DNA of 43,556 nt from Anaerolineae bacterium (GCA_016934645.1 JAFGSL010000215.1:1-43556), one strand, 5' to 3'. Numbered from the stretch's first letter, positions 16,326-24,962 are shown. Made by a program: numbers and translations. Notes: generated by a model from the sequence alone, not told the origin.

Positions 16326-17624
16326 CTACGGTTCCCAGATCGTCACATAATTAGGATCGACGCGGTTATTTACTGAAGCGATAGCGACGTCTTCGTGGAT
16401 CAAGCCCATCCAATAATAGAGTGGGTTACGTACGGGGACCTCGACCACTTGCACACATCCGGTGACTTCGGAACGCGCATTAGGAGGCAGATACCAGTTT
16501 TCGCCAATCTGCACGAGATCAACACCTGGCTGACCGATACTCCAGCGGAAAGGGTAGTTGCGCAGGCTCGTATCGAAGTCCATAGCGACGCGGAAAACAC
16601 CGGATTCCTCTGAATAGCCCAGCGTGTTGAAGTTTTGATCGCTACGATATGTCGTATTGGGCCATGGCCCGGTTGTGCGAAGATAAGTCGTGCTATCGTT
16701 TTCTACCGTGAGTGTGAAGCACAATGTCTCAGAGATGACAAGCGAAGTGGCTGAGTATTCGACCTCTCCATTGAGAATATAAGCTCTAGGTAGGCCCGCG
16801 TTGACGATTTCGAGTGTTTCGCTGACAATGACACGCTGCCCCATCTTATCCTGCGCCTCGGCAAAGACGGTGTACACGCCATCGGCCGGTGGCTCAGCCC
16901 CTGCATCGATGCCGCCATCGTAGTCGTAGGTGTGCCAACCCTTGGCGTTCAGTTCGGTGACATTCTCGTCCTCTGGGATAGCATGGGAAGTGCCGTCAGT
17001 GCCCTCAAGATAGACGCGTAACTCCTCCACATTTTTGTCCAGCGTCAAGTTGATACGCACGCGGTCATCAATGCCATCCTGGTTGGGGGAGAAGGTTTTC
17101 GGGGAGACAGTAAACCCGCGTATTCCTGGTAGTGATGTATCGGCATTCTGAATGGTGAGTGTCCCGGTAGCGGCAGCGATTTCACTGTCGCCAGATACAT
17201 CATCAGCCACCGCCTTGATTTCCCAGGTGTATACACCATCGGGTAGCATGCGTTTGACGATGGCAAAGTTGTATGGATTTTCTTCAGGCAGTGTGAAACC
17301 ATCCACTACGCCACCAAAGTAGACGGTGTATGGTTTGTCATTCAGGCTCAGAAGCCGCGGGGCGCGGAAGGTATAGGTTTGTCCATGTGCATCCAACAAA
17401 GTAATGCTGACTGTGGCGTTTCGATTGAGCATAAACGTGATTCTAGTTAAGTCTGTTTCACCATCAGCGTTGGGTGTAATGGTATCTGGTGCAACCGAAA
17501 CATTCTCAAGTAACGGTTTCTGCCCGCAGGCGCTGAGCATCAATAGGATAACTAGGGCAACCCACACGAACCACGCATGATGCGTACATACATGATGGGT
17601 ACACATATAATGTGTCGTTTTCAT
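16326..17624 (-). CDS. Lipoprotein with FlgD-Ig-like beta domains
   Basis: About 432 residues. The signal peptide ends in a lipobox (LLMLSACG), so it is predicted to be lipid-anchored on the outer face of the membrane. The mature part carries at least two copies of the motif seen in FlgD-Ig/CHU-type beta-sandwich domains: APDTITPNADGETD near the N-terminus and SPKTFSPNQDGIDDRVRI in the middle, each followed by DG(V/I)YT(W/V) strands. These domains are usually structural. The ATG at 17624 follows AGGAGG at a good distance, so the longer frame reaching 17711 is rejected. The first residues (KTTHYMCTHHVCTHHAW) are encoded by an acatgatg-type degenerate repeat, as in the glycosidase downstream. 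Confidence 0.85.
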   Translation of the reverse strand: MKTTHYMCTHHVCTHHAWFVWVALVILLMLSACGQKPLLENVSVAPDTITPNADGETDLTRITFMLNRNATVSITLLDAHGQTYTFRAPRLLSLNDKPYTVYFGGVVDGFTLPEENPYNFAIVKRMLPDGVYTWEIKAVADDVSGDSEIAAATGTLTIQNADTSLPGIRGFTVSPKTFSPNQDGIDDRVRINLTLDKNVEELRVYLEGTDGTSHAIPEDENVTELNAKGWHTYDYDGGIDAGAEPPADGVYTVFAEAQDKMGQRVIVSETLEIVNAGLPRAYILNGEVEYSATSLVISETLCFTLTVENDSTTYLRTTGPWPNTTYRSDQNFNTLGYSEESGVFRVAMDFDTSLRNYPFRWSIGQPGVDLVQIGENWYLPPNARSEVTGCVQVVEVPVRNPLYYWMGLIHEDVAIASVNNRVDPNYVTIWEP

Positions 17625-17650
17625 TGTTGACTGCCTCCTGACAAACCGGA

Positions 17651-17678
17651 AGTGTACCAGGGCTTGAACGGTAGTCAA
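17651..17678 (-). promoter_or_regulatory. Promoter of the lipoprotein-glycosyltransferase operon
   Basis: On the minus strand TTGACT (17678-17673) and TACACT (17656-17651) are 16 nt apart. Transcription would start near 17644, and AGGAGG follows before the ATG at 17624. Confidence 0.65.
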
Positions 17679-17748
17679 GTGTAATAGCTGTATGTTCCAG
17701 AGATCGACCATGGTGTGGGTTAGCTTGTGAATGGATGTTTGCGATTGC

Positions 17749-17777
17749 TTGCCTAACTGGCCTGTCTGCGTTACAAT
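17749..17777 (+). promoter_or_regulatory. Promoter of the GH3-like gene
   Basis: TTGCCT (17749-17754) and TACAAT (17772-17777), spacer 17 nt. Start expected near 17784, at the edge of the GGAGGAG site, giving a leader of only about 10 nt. Confidence 0.5.
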
Positions 17778-17793
17778 AGCAGTGGAGGAGAAT

Positions 17794-20631
17794 ATGCGCG
17801 CCCGTTTATTATTTAGCGGGGTTTTAGCGTTGTTTCTGCTGCTGTCGGTTGTCCCACCACTGCAGGCGCAAGAGACAACGCCTGACCCTGTGTTAGAGCT
17901 AATGGATCAGATGTCTGCCGAAGCCAAAGTCGGCCAGTTGGTGCTGGTGGCTTTTCCGGATGTTGACGTCGGCGATGACTCTGAGATTGCTGCTTTAATC
18001 CGCGAATACAACATCGGGGGTGTGCTTTTGCGTCCCCAGAACGGCAATTTCGGCACATCATTGATTGCGCCCTCCGAGGTTGTTTCGATTACGAATCGTC
18101 TGCAACAGATTGCTTGGAATGCCTTGCAAACCGAACCGGCAGTGCTGTCCGAAGAGGCTGAGGAGAGCGGTGTGCCGACCTATATCCCATTATTCGTGGC
18201 CGTCAGCGCTAGCCTTGATGGCATCCTTGTTACCTCTTTTATCTCCGATACCACCTATATGCCCTCACCGATGGCACTTGGTGCTACCTGGGATCCATCT
18301 TTAGTTGAGATGGCTGGCACTGTTTTCGGTGCGGAGCTTGCGGCACTTGGTATCAATTTGTTCCTGGGCCCTAATTTGGATGTGTCGTATACGCCACGGC
18401 CAGGTGATGTATCCGATCTGGGCGTAAATACTTTCGGCGGTGATCCATTTTGGGTAGGTGAGTTGGGGAAGGCTTATGTCCAGGGGTTGCATCTCGGCAG
18501 CGAGGGGCGTCTGTTGGTTGTACCGCGTCATCTGCCAGGCCTTGGTGGGGCTGATCGCTCGCTTGAGGATGAAGTTCCCACAGTGCAGAAGACTCTAGAG
18601 CAACTGAGGCAGATTGAGTTGGCGCCCTTTTTCGCTGTTGCTGAAGGTGTAATGGGCGATGGGAATGTGGCTGACGGTTTTCTCGTTACTCATATCCGTT
18701 ATCGCGGTTTTCAGGGCAATATTCGTCAGGCTACGCGCCCCATCAGTCTGGATGCTCAGGCGTTGCAGTCGGTGATGAACTTGTCTGAGTTTGTACCGTG
18801 GCGTCAAGCCGGTGGAATACTGGTTTCGGATAATCTTGGATTGAAATCTATCCACTATTCCTACGATCCGCGTGGACTGTCATTTAATGCGCGCCGCGTG
18901 GCGCAGGATGCGCTGGTTGCTGGCAATGACGTTCTGCTGCTCAATCGTTTTGCTGCTGACAGCGAGAACTGGAGTGCGCATTTCAGGAATGTACGCGATA
19001 CTTTGAGCTATCTTGCCTCACGCTACGAAAACGAGTCGGCCTTTCGCACGATCGTGGACAGTGCCGTTTATCGAATATTGAGTGGGAAAATGCGCGCGTA
19101 CCAGGATGATTTTTCCTGGGAAACGGTAAGGCTCAATTCTGATGGACTAGCAGCTTTCGATAAAGAACCTTCTGTGGACGATGAGGTGGCAATTAATGCG
19201 TTAACCCGTATTATTCCTTTATCCACCGATGTAACTGCGCCGGCATTTCAGGAGGGGGATTCCATCGTCATTTTTACACAGGAGCGTTACGCGCAACCTT
19301 ACGTAGATTATCAGGCATTTCCGCTTTTGCAAGGAAATGCGTTGCGGGAAGCTGTACTGCGACTGTATGGTCCTAATGGAACGGGCATCATTTCTTCAGC
19401 AGCAGTGCAATTCTTTACATTTCAGCAGTTACAGACTGCCCTGACCGTCGATCAGGAAGAGACATTGATAGAGGGGCCGCCGTCTATCTCGACGGTAATT
19501 CTGAACGCGGTTAAGGATGCGCGTTGGGTTGTATTTGTGACAACGGGATTGCAATCCAGCGATCCAAGCAGCTATGCTCTCAAATCTTTCTTGTCAAAGT
19601 ATGCCAACACTGTGACTGGCAATACCGTGGTCGTTGCGCTTGGGCCACCCTATGAGCTTGATAGCACTGAGGTCAGTAAACTGGATTTTTTCTATGCGCT
19701 GTATTCGACGGGTGAGGCTTTTGTGGATGCGGGTGCGCGCGCATTGTTTGGCGATCTGGTTGCCTCTGGGGCCTCGCCGGTAGATATTTCTGCGCTGAAC
19801 TATTCTATTGCACAACAGACAATGCCATCTCCCGATCAGTTGATCTCGCTAGACATCATCGGCATGACCGGGGAAGTCCTTACGGAAACAGAACGCTCGG
19901 AAATTCTCAAGGGGGGGATGCTCAACCTGCGCACGGGTATGATTGTTGATCATAATGGTCGCCCGGTGCCAGATGGGACACCAGTGCAGTTTGTGCTTAC
20001 GTATCCGCAGGAGGATATTGAGCGCGTCGTTGTTGCCGAGACGTACAGCGGTGTAGCGACCACATCCATTGTTCTAGACCGTGAGGGACAGCTAGACATC
20101 ACTGTGCAGTCTGAACCGGCGCTTTCTTCAGTGCGTTTGCAACTCACAATACGTGCCGAAGGCCCTATCGAGATCACCGAGATTGAGCCAACGCCTACAC
20201 CTACACCGACACCGACGCCCACACCGACGCCCACGCCGACGCCCACACTTACACCTACACCGGAAAGAACTCAAGAACTCCCGGATCCACTCTACTTGCC
20301 AGTAGTACAGAGCACCATATTGCTGCGCTGGGGGATTGGTGGTGCGTTTTTTGTCGCCTTTTTTGGTTTCCTTTGGGCTAGACAACGTAAATTCAGCATT
20401 CTCGTAGCCATGCGCGTCGCTTTGATTGGGTTGGTTTCAGGATTACTGGGCTATGTGATTGTGATTGCCTTAGGGCGTTTTTGGTTCTCGGGGTGGTTGT
20501 ACAGCATTGTGGGGCATGAATATATTGCCGTAGGTGTGACTGTGCTGGTTGGTATCCTCGCTCTCATACCCATAACAACATTTTATCTAGTGCGAAGACG
20601 CCGACATCGGTACATCGAAGAAGAGCGCTAA
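17794..20631 (+). CDS. Exported GH3-like protein with C-terminal membrane helices
   Basis: 945 residues from the ATG at 17794, which follows GGAGGAG. Signal peptide (LFSGVLALFLLLSVVPPLQAQ), a glycoside hydrolase family 3 N-terminal barrel resembling NagZ-type beta-N-acetylhexosaminidases (residues ~35-400), a second alpha/beta region (~440-680), a short beta domain, a (TP)n linker (~798-824), and about three membrane helices with a basic tail. The NagZ loop K-H-F/I-P-G-H-G appears as RHLPGLGG (~residue 245), losing the second His that forms the acid/base Asp-His pair. The putative nucleophile Asp is kept in VSDNLGL (~345). It may be a non-catalytic or altered-mechanism relative involved in peptidoglycan or glycan binding. 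Longer start at 17731 rejected. Confidence 0.82.
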   Translation: MRARLLFSGVLALFLLLSVVPPLQAQETTPDPVLELMDQMSAEAKVGQLVLVAFPDVDVGDDSEIAALIREYNIGGVLLRPQNGNFGTSLIAPSEVVSITNRLQQIAWNALQTEPAVLSEEAEESGVPTYIPLFVAVSASLDGILVTSFISDTTYMPSPMALGATWDPSLVEMAGTVFGAELAALGINLFLGPNLDVSYTPRPGDVSDLGVNTFGGDPFWVGELGKAYVQGLHLGSEGRLLVVPRHLPGLGGADRSLEDEVPTVQKTLEQLRQIELAPFFAVAEGVMGDGNVADGFLVTHIRYRGFQGNIRQATRPISLDAQALQSVMNLSEFVPWRQAGGILVSDNLGLKSIHYSYDPRGLSFNARRVAQDALVAGNDVLLLNRFAADSENWSAHFRNVRDTLSYLASRYENESAFRTIVDSAVYRILSGKMRAYQDDFSWETVRLNSDGLAAFDKEPSVDDEVAINALTRIIPLSTDVTAPAFQEGDSIVIFTQERYAQPYVDYQAFPLLQGNALREAVLRLYGPNGTGIISSAAVQFFTFQQLQTALTVDQEETLIEGPPSISTVILNAVKDARWVVFVTTGLQSSDPSSYALKSFLSKYANTVTGNTVVVALGPPYELDSTEVSKLDFFYALYSTGEAFVDAGARALFGDLVASGASPVDISALNYSIAQQTMPSPDQLISLDIIGMTGEVLTETERSEILKGGMLNLRTGMIVDHNGRPVPDGTPVQFVLTYPQEDIERVVVAETYSGVATTSIVLDREGQLDITVQSEPALSSVRLQLTIRAEGPIEITEIEPTPTPTPTPTPTPTPTPTPTLTPTPERTQELPDPLYLPVVQSTILLRWGIGGAFFVAFFGFLWARQRKFSILVAMRVALIGLVSGLLGYVIVIALGRFWFSGWLYSIVGHEYIAVGVTVLVGILALIPITTFYLVRRRRHRYIEEER
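20193..20265 (+). repeat. Coding Thr-Pro microsatellite
   Basis: Near-perfect repeats of ACNCC(T/G)AC inside the GH3-like gene, encoding alternating Thr and Pro. A flexible extracellular stalk is the likely role. Similar stretches occur in the genes at 11632, 12717 and 31446. Confidence 0.85.
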
Positions 20632-20649
20632 GGATTGCAAGAATATAAC

Positions 20650-20712
20650 TTCCCGTATTTCGCGCTCAAAGCCCCGTCCCCGGGGCGCTCTGCGCGGGAA
20701 TTTATTCTTTTA
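20650..20712. terminator. Bidirectional terminator between GH3-like and kinase genes
   Basis: Nested hairpin: inner stem GCCCCG (20671-20676)/CGGGGC (20681-20686), outer TTCCCG (20650-20655)/CGGGAA (20695-20700), then TTTATTCTTTT. It lies between two convergent genes and can serve both. Confidence 0.75.
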
Positions 20713-20718
20713 CAGACC

Positions 20719-21699
20719 CTAAGGTGTAATAATCCAGGCGACGAGTATAAGTATTCCGGCAATTGTGATAAGCGGCAGATTGGCGCTCAGGGCCTTACGC
20801 CACTCGCGGATACTGAGTAGCAATGGCGTGATCTGTAATGGGGCACTTGCCTGATGTAGCATTGTTTGAAAGGCGGTCATCTTTGCCGGGCGTTTGTCAG
20901 GATGCAATGCCAACGCGAGCAGAATAGCATGTTCGACACCGCTGGAGAGGGCAGGATTAATAGTGCGGGGGAACACTAGAGCTTCAGGTCGCAGGAAACG
21001 TTCCCGCGCCGTCATCGGCGAGCGCCCGGTGAGCAGATGGTAGAGCGTCGCACCCAGCGAATAGATATCGCTGCGGACGTCGGTGTGGCTGTCGTCGCCG
21101 CCATATTGCTCCAGCGGGGTGTAAGCTGCTGTTCCTTGCCCCTGAACAACGGTGACAGTACGGGCCTCGTCGCTTGTAAGAATTTTTACCAGTCCGAAAT
21201 CAACGAGTTTAATCAGTCCTGTGGGTGTTAACTTGATATTGGACGGTTTGATGTCTCGGTGTAAAATAGGCGGGGTTTGTTCGTGCAAGTACGCTAACGC
21301 ACTGCACAGTTGATCGGCCCAGTCGAGCACCTGTGCTTCGTCAATGAAACGGTTTTCTTGGAGAGCGGTGTCGATAAGTTCTCGCAGGTCGTGGCCGGGC
21401 ACAAAATCCATGACCAGGTACTCGCGACCATCGTGGGTGAAGTAATCGGAAACCTTGGGGAGATTGGGGTGATCCAGCCGAGCTAGTACGGAGGCTTCCT
21501 GCCGGAATTGTTCTTGTAGTTGCGTTAGCATTTCTTGCTCGGTATCGGGATCGGGGGCGATCTCCTTGATGGCGCAGATACGTCCGGGGAGTAAGGTGTC
21601 TTCGGCACGATAAACAGCGCCCATGCCACCTTGCCCGATCGGCCCGGCAATCTTATAACGATCCTTCAACATCGTTTGTGGTTCTAGCAACTTGGCCAT
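20719..21699 (-). CDS. Membrane-tethered Ser/Thr protein kinase (PknB-like)
   Basis: 326 residues. Hanks-type kinase domain (~residues 14-275): glycine loop GQGGMG (22-27), ATP Lys in CAIKEI (45), catalytic loop HRDIKPSN, metal Asp in DFGL, and a P+1 region TPLEQYG where most kinases have APE. A single hydrophobic helix (LPLITIAGILILVAWII) ends the protein, so it is tail-anchored with no extracellular sensor domain. Start chosen at ATG 21699: the longer TTG start at 21735 coincides with the -35 box (TTGACA) of a promoter whose -10 box lies exactly 7 nt before this ATG, implying a leaderless mRNA. Divergent from an FHA-domain regulator 56 nt away, a likely substrate or reader. Confidence 0.92.
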   Translation of the reverse strand: MAKLLEPQTMLKDRYKIAGPIGQGGMGAVYRAEDTLLPGRICAIKEIAPDPDTEQEMLTQLQEQFRQEASVLARLDHPNLPKVSDYFTHDGREYLVMDFVPGHDLRELIDTALQENRFIDEAQVLDWADQLCSALAYLHEQTPPILHRDIKPSNIKLTPTGLIKLVDFGLVKILTSDEARTVTVVQGQGTAAYTPLEQYGGDDSHTDVRSDIYSLGATLYHLLTGRSPMTARERFLRPEALVFPRTINPALSSGVEHAILLALALHPDKRPAKMTAFQTMLHQASAPLQITPLLLSIREWRKALSANLPLITIAGILILVAWIITP

Positions 21700-21706
21700 A
21701 CTGCTG

Positions 21707-21735
21707 ATAATAATCGCTTGAGGGTAGGTTGTCAA
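21707..21735 (-). promoter_or_regulatory. Leaderless promoter of the kinase gene
   Basis: On the minus strand TTGACA (21735-21730), 17-nt spacer, TATTAT (21712-21707), then 7 nt to the ATG at 21699. The predicted transcription start is at or within a base of the start codon, and no ribosome-binding site is present. Confidence 0.75.
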
Positions 21736-21755
21736 GTCGGAATGGAGACTATAGC

Positions 21756-22400
21756 ATGAGTGAGCAAAACCAACCGTTATTGGTTATCTACAAAGGCGCA
21801 TTGGCGGGTATGCGGTGGCCGTTGGGCCGTGAGCCGGTCACGCTTGGACGTGCTGCGGACTGCGATATTGTTTTGCCAGAACGTCAGATTTCCCGATATC
21901 ATGTACGTATCGAGTGGGATGCAGACGGCTATGTGTTGCGAGATTTGGGCAGCAAAAACGGAACTTTTGTTAATGGGGAACGCGTGCGCGGGCAGCTTTA
22001 CCGTTTGCGCGACGGTGATGAGATCTCATTGGCAACGACGTTACAAATCGGTTTTGTGGCTGGCGAGGCTACTCTGCCACTAGAGGAGGTTTTTCTGCCT
22101 GGGCGATTGGTTGTGGATGAAAATGCCCGACGCGTGCGTTTAGGTCGCGAGGAATTGAATCCTCCGCTTTCACCAGCCCAGTTTACGCTTCTGGCGATGC
22201 TAGCGGAATCGCGAGGTGCGGTCGTCACGCGAGAAGATGTGATTCACGCCGTTTGGCCGGATGCAGTGGGTGGTGTGACTGATCAAGCTGTTGATGCGTT
22301 GATCTATCGTTTGCGGGAGCGGTTAGCCGAGCTGGATCCAGATCGGAACTATCTTACTACTGTTCGAGGCCATGGATTTCGGTTTGATGTTGAGGAATAA
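21756..22400 (+). CDS. FHA domain-winged helix transcriptional regulator
   Basis: About 214 residues. N-terminal forkhead-associated domain (residues ~15-105) with the phosphothreonine-binding signature GRAADCDIVLPERQISRYHV and GSKNGTFVNGERV. The C-terminal OmpR/PhoB-type winged helix (~113-214; LSPAQFTLLAMLAESRGAVV, LIYRLRERL, VRGHGFRF) binds DNA. FHA modules bind pThr peptides, so this protein can plausibly convert kinase activity into transcription. ATG at 21756 has GGAG 8 nt upstream; longer start at 21729 has no site. It faces the kinase gene across a 56-bp intergenic region, and both probably use overlapping control DNA. The domain order is the reverse of mycobacterial EmbR, which has DNA binding first and FHA last. 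Confidence 0.92.
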   Translation: MSEQNQPLLVIYKGALAGMRWPLGREPVTLGRAADCDIVLPERQISRYHVRIEWDADGYVLRDLGSKNGTFVNGERVRGQLYRLRDGDEISLATTLQIGFVAGEATLPLEEVFLPGRLVVDENARRVRLGREELNPPLSPAQFTLLAMLAESRGAVVTREDVIHAVWPDAVGGVTDQAVDALIYRLRERLAELDPDRNYLTTVRGHGFRFDVEE

Positions 22401-22401
22401 G

Positions 22402-22477
22402 ATTTCGCGTAGTCATATATCGGCAAGGAAAATTACACAGTTTACTTGCTTTGAAATAAAAAATGACTATGCGAAAT
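22402..22477 (+). repeat. Terminal-inverted-repeat element, copy 1
   Basis: 15-nt inverted termini (22402-22416, ATTTCGCGTAGTCAT; 22463-22477) with one mismatch, spanning 76 bp of A/T-rich DNA. It starts immediately after the FHA gene stop and lies 79 bp before the GTG start of the PTPS-related membrane protein. A related element of the same span is at 39524-39599. Either a miniature mobile palindrome or a regulatory RNA/DNA element. Confidence 0.75.
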
Positions 22478-22521
22478 TGCGCGCTGGATCCGACCTGATT
22501 ACCGCCTCACTGTTTTACAGC

Positions 22522-22549
22522 TTGTCGCTGACTAGATTCTTGTTACAAT
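22522..22549 (+). promoter_or_regulatory. Leaderless promoter of the PTPS-related membrane protein gene
   Basis: TTGTCG (22522-22527), 16-nt spacer, TACAAT (22544-22549). Expected transcription start falls at the in-frame GTG at 22557. The -10 box overlaps the ATG at 22548, which therefore cannot be the start on this transcript. Confidence 0.6.
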
Positions 22550-22556
22550 GCGTTCT

Positions 22557-24839
22557 GTGACAACGCGATTGAGTCTCAGGAGACATTGGGATAGGGGGCT
22601 ATTGCTTGCACTGCTCATCGGTGCTGTAGCAGCATGGCCGTTTTGGGTAAACTCAAGTTTGCCTACTGCCACCGATGCTGAATTGCATATCTTCCGTATT
22701 GCTGAAATGGGCTATAGCCTGCAGGCGGGCAATCTTTATCCCCGTTGGGCCGCCAACTTCTATTACGGTTATGGCTATCCGATCTTCAACTACTACGCAC
22801 CACTGACGTATCACCTGGGCAATTGGGTGACATTGTTTCACTCAGAGCATGCCGTTACCGGGGCGAAGACGCTATTTGTCGCTGCAACGTTGCTAGGCGC
22901 TGTTGGGGCCTATCTCTTGGGACGCGAATTCGGTGGACAGGGTGGGGGGGTGGTCGGTGCAGCAACCTTTGCGTTTTCCCCCTATATTGCGTTGATCAAT
23001 CCCCATATACGCGGTGACCTACCTGAAGTCTTTGCATTAGCTTTCGTTCCATGGGCTCTGTGGAGTTGGGAACGCTTATGGACTACCGGTAGCAAAGGGG
23101 TTTTTGTGCTGGCCATCTTTTCAGCAGTAACCACGATATTGAGTCACAATCTTACGGGCCTTACGACGATGCTGTTGTTAATGGCTTCATCGGCCTGGCA
23201 TTGGCTGATCGGCAAAAATCGTGAGCGCGTCGGGTGGGCGCTCCTGGCTGGTATTCTGGTGGTGATGGTAACAGCTTTCTTTTGGCTGCCCTTTTTTCTT
23301 GAGCGACGTTTCATCCACCTCGATGTTGCCGGCGAGGGACATTACGATTTCCACAATCACTTCGTTCTGCTGCGTGATCTGCTTGCTTTCCTGCGCCCGA
23401 TAGATTGGCGTGCAGCGACGAATAATCCCTCAATGAGCGCTGGGCCGCTGTTGGTGTTGCTTGCCATTGTCGGTTTTGCTATAGCAATGGTATGGTCAAA
23501 AGAGAATCGTCGTCGTGTCAGTTTTTATCTGCTGAGTAGCCTTCTATGTTTTTGGTTGATTACACCGGGTAGTCGTTTTGTTTGGGAAACTGTACCGGGG
23601 ATGGCATACTATCAATTCCCTTGGCGTTTTCTTGGCCCTTTAGCGGCATTATTGGTTCCTCTGGCCGCCTCACTTGACAACATCGCGTTGTCAAGTAAAC
23701 GTCGTGCGGTGATGTTGACCTTCTCGTGTGGCATGATCCTCATCACGGCTATGCCTGGCCTGTACCCAATTCCCTGGTCATCCGATTTTGGTCCAACCGA
23801 TCCACTAACTTTATTGGATTTCGAGCTACAAGGGCGCTGGCGCGGGACAACGTCGACGGATGATTTTATACCCACGACGGTCGAGGTAATCCCGGGGCCA
23901 ACCCAGTCATTGTTAGATTCATATCACTCTCCGCCCATCGACCGTGTCAACTGGTATACAGTACCTGATGATGCCACCGTCACGGTACTGGATGACGTTC
24001 CCTGGCGCAGCCGGTTTACAGTGCAGACGCCACACGAGATGCTCTTGCGGCTGTATTTGTTCTATTTCCCGGGCTGGAAAGCCTACGTGGATGGGCAGGA
24101 AACATCCATAGAAATCGCCAAGCCGGAAGGCTTTGTCACGGTGTGGGTTCCAGCAGGACAGCACAATGTACTGTTAAGCTTCGAGGATACACCACCACGC
24201 ACTATTGGGTGGATCATCACTGGTGTAAGCCTTGCGATCCTGCTGATTGCTGTATGGCGTTTTCCTAAAGCCACGACTGAGTCAGTCAAGGGTATGGCTG
24301 ACACCTCGGCGCTCACATGGTTGGCAGTTTGCCTGGGGTGTATTCTAGTGTTTAAAGTGCTGCTTTTTGATCATACCGAATGGTTTCATTACACCTCACT
24401 CCCGGGTGAGGTACGTGCAGCAAAGTATCGGCAACGAGCTGACTTTGGCAGAGAGATCGCACTCCTAGGATTCGATATCTCTGCCAAAAATCTCAAACCG
24501 GGTAGCACACTGGATATCACCATCTACTGGAGCGCTCAGCAGACAATAACCGAAACATACCAATCCTTCGTTCATATAGTTTATCCTGAAGGCCATATCT
24601 GGACACAGTCGGATCACCTGAATCCAGCAGGTTTCCCGACGAACCTTTGGCCAACCGATCGCTACATCCGTGATCAACACCGACTTGTGCTGCCAGCAGA
24701 CATGCCTGAAGGTGAATACAGTATTTCTGTGGGGATTTACCTGCTGAGTAACAACACGCGTTTGCCAGTGCTCTGGGCTGAGGCCGGAGCGCGCCTGGAT
24801 AATGTTATCTTAGGTGAGACGATCAACGTGAAGCGATAA
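22557..24839 (+). CDS. PTPS-related polytopic membrane protein, GT-C-like
   Basis: 760 residues from GTG 22557. About ten membrane helices occupy the first ~400 residues, with a second hydrophobic pair near 550-600; the C-terminal ~170 residues are a soluble beta-rich domain. The N-terminal part resembles the 6-pyruvoyl-tetrahydropterin-synthase-related membrane family (PF10131). Despite its name this is a GT-C-like membrane group, not a pterin enzyme. A likely active-site loop follows the first helix: TDAELHIFRIAEM, then YPRWAANFYYGYGYPIFNYY. Such proteins are thought to transfer sugars from lipid carriers at the outer face of the membrane. The substrate is unknown. The start was moved from ATG 22548 because the -10 box covers that codon. 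Confidence 0.82.
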   Translation: MTTRLSLRRHWDRGLLLALLIGAVAAWPFWVNSSLPTATDAELHIFRIAEMGYSLQAGNLYPRWAANFYYGYGYPIFNYYAPLTYHLGNWVTLFHSEHAVTGAKTLFVAATLLGAVGAYLLGREFGGQGGGVVGAATFAFSPYIALINPHIRGDLPEVFALAFVPWALWSWERLWTTGSKGVFVLAIFSAVTTILSHNLTGLTTMLLLMASSAWHWLIGKNRERVGWALLAGILVVMVTAFFWLPFFLERRFIHLDVAGEGHYDFHNHFVLLRDLLAFLRPIDWRAATNNPSMSAGPLLVLLAIVGFAIAMVWSKENRRRVSFYLLSSLLCFWLITPGSRFVWETVPGMAYYQFPWRFLGPLAALLVPLAASLDNIALSSKRRAVMLTFSCGMILITAMPGLYPIPWSSDFGPTDPLTLLDFELQGRWRGTTSTDDFIPTTVEVIPGPTQSLLDSYHSPPIDRVNWYTVPDDATVTVLDDVPWRSRFTVQTPHEMLLRLYLFYFPGWKAYVDGQETSIEIAKPEGFVTVWVPAGQHNVLLSFEDTPPRTIGWIITGVSLAILLIAVWRFPKATTESVKGMADTSALTWLAVCLGCILVFKVLLFDHTEWFHYTSLPGEVRAAKYRQRADFGREIALLGFDISAKNLKPGSTLDITIYWSAQQTITETYQSFVHIVYPEGHIWTQSDHLNPAGFPTNLWPTDRYIRDQHRLVLPADMPEGEYSISVGIYLLSNNTRLPVLWAEAGARLDNVILGETINVKR

Positions 24840-24906
24840 AACTTATAGCGGGGCTGCGGTATCACAATTCGGGGGAAAAGGGTGGGGGAACACAAAAAAG
24901 CAACAC

Positions 24907-24931
24907 AAGTGGGGCGAAAACCGCCCCACTT
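24907..24931. terminator. Bidirectional terminator between membrane protein and S1 gene
   Basis: 10-bp stem AAGTGGGGCG (24907-24916)/CGCCCCACTT (24922-24931) with a 5-nt loop. A/T-rich flanks on both sides: six T on the minus-strand side (plus AAAAAA at 24894-24899) and TTGATTTGTG on the plus side. Confidence 0.75.
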
Positions 24932-24962
24932 TGATTTGTGTTAGGCTCTCTCCAGTAGTGGC

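Noticed and set aside
20193..20265. Tandem repeat considered as a CRISPR or intergenic satellite
   Set aside because: It lies fully in frame inside the GH3-like gene and encodes a Thr-Pro linker, as in three other genes here.
21700..21735. TTG start at 21735 for the kinase
   Set aside because: The TTG is the first triplet of the -35 box of a consensus promoter and no ribosome-binding site precedes it.
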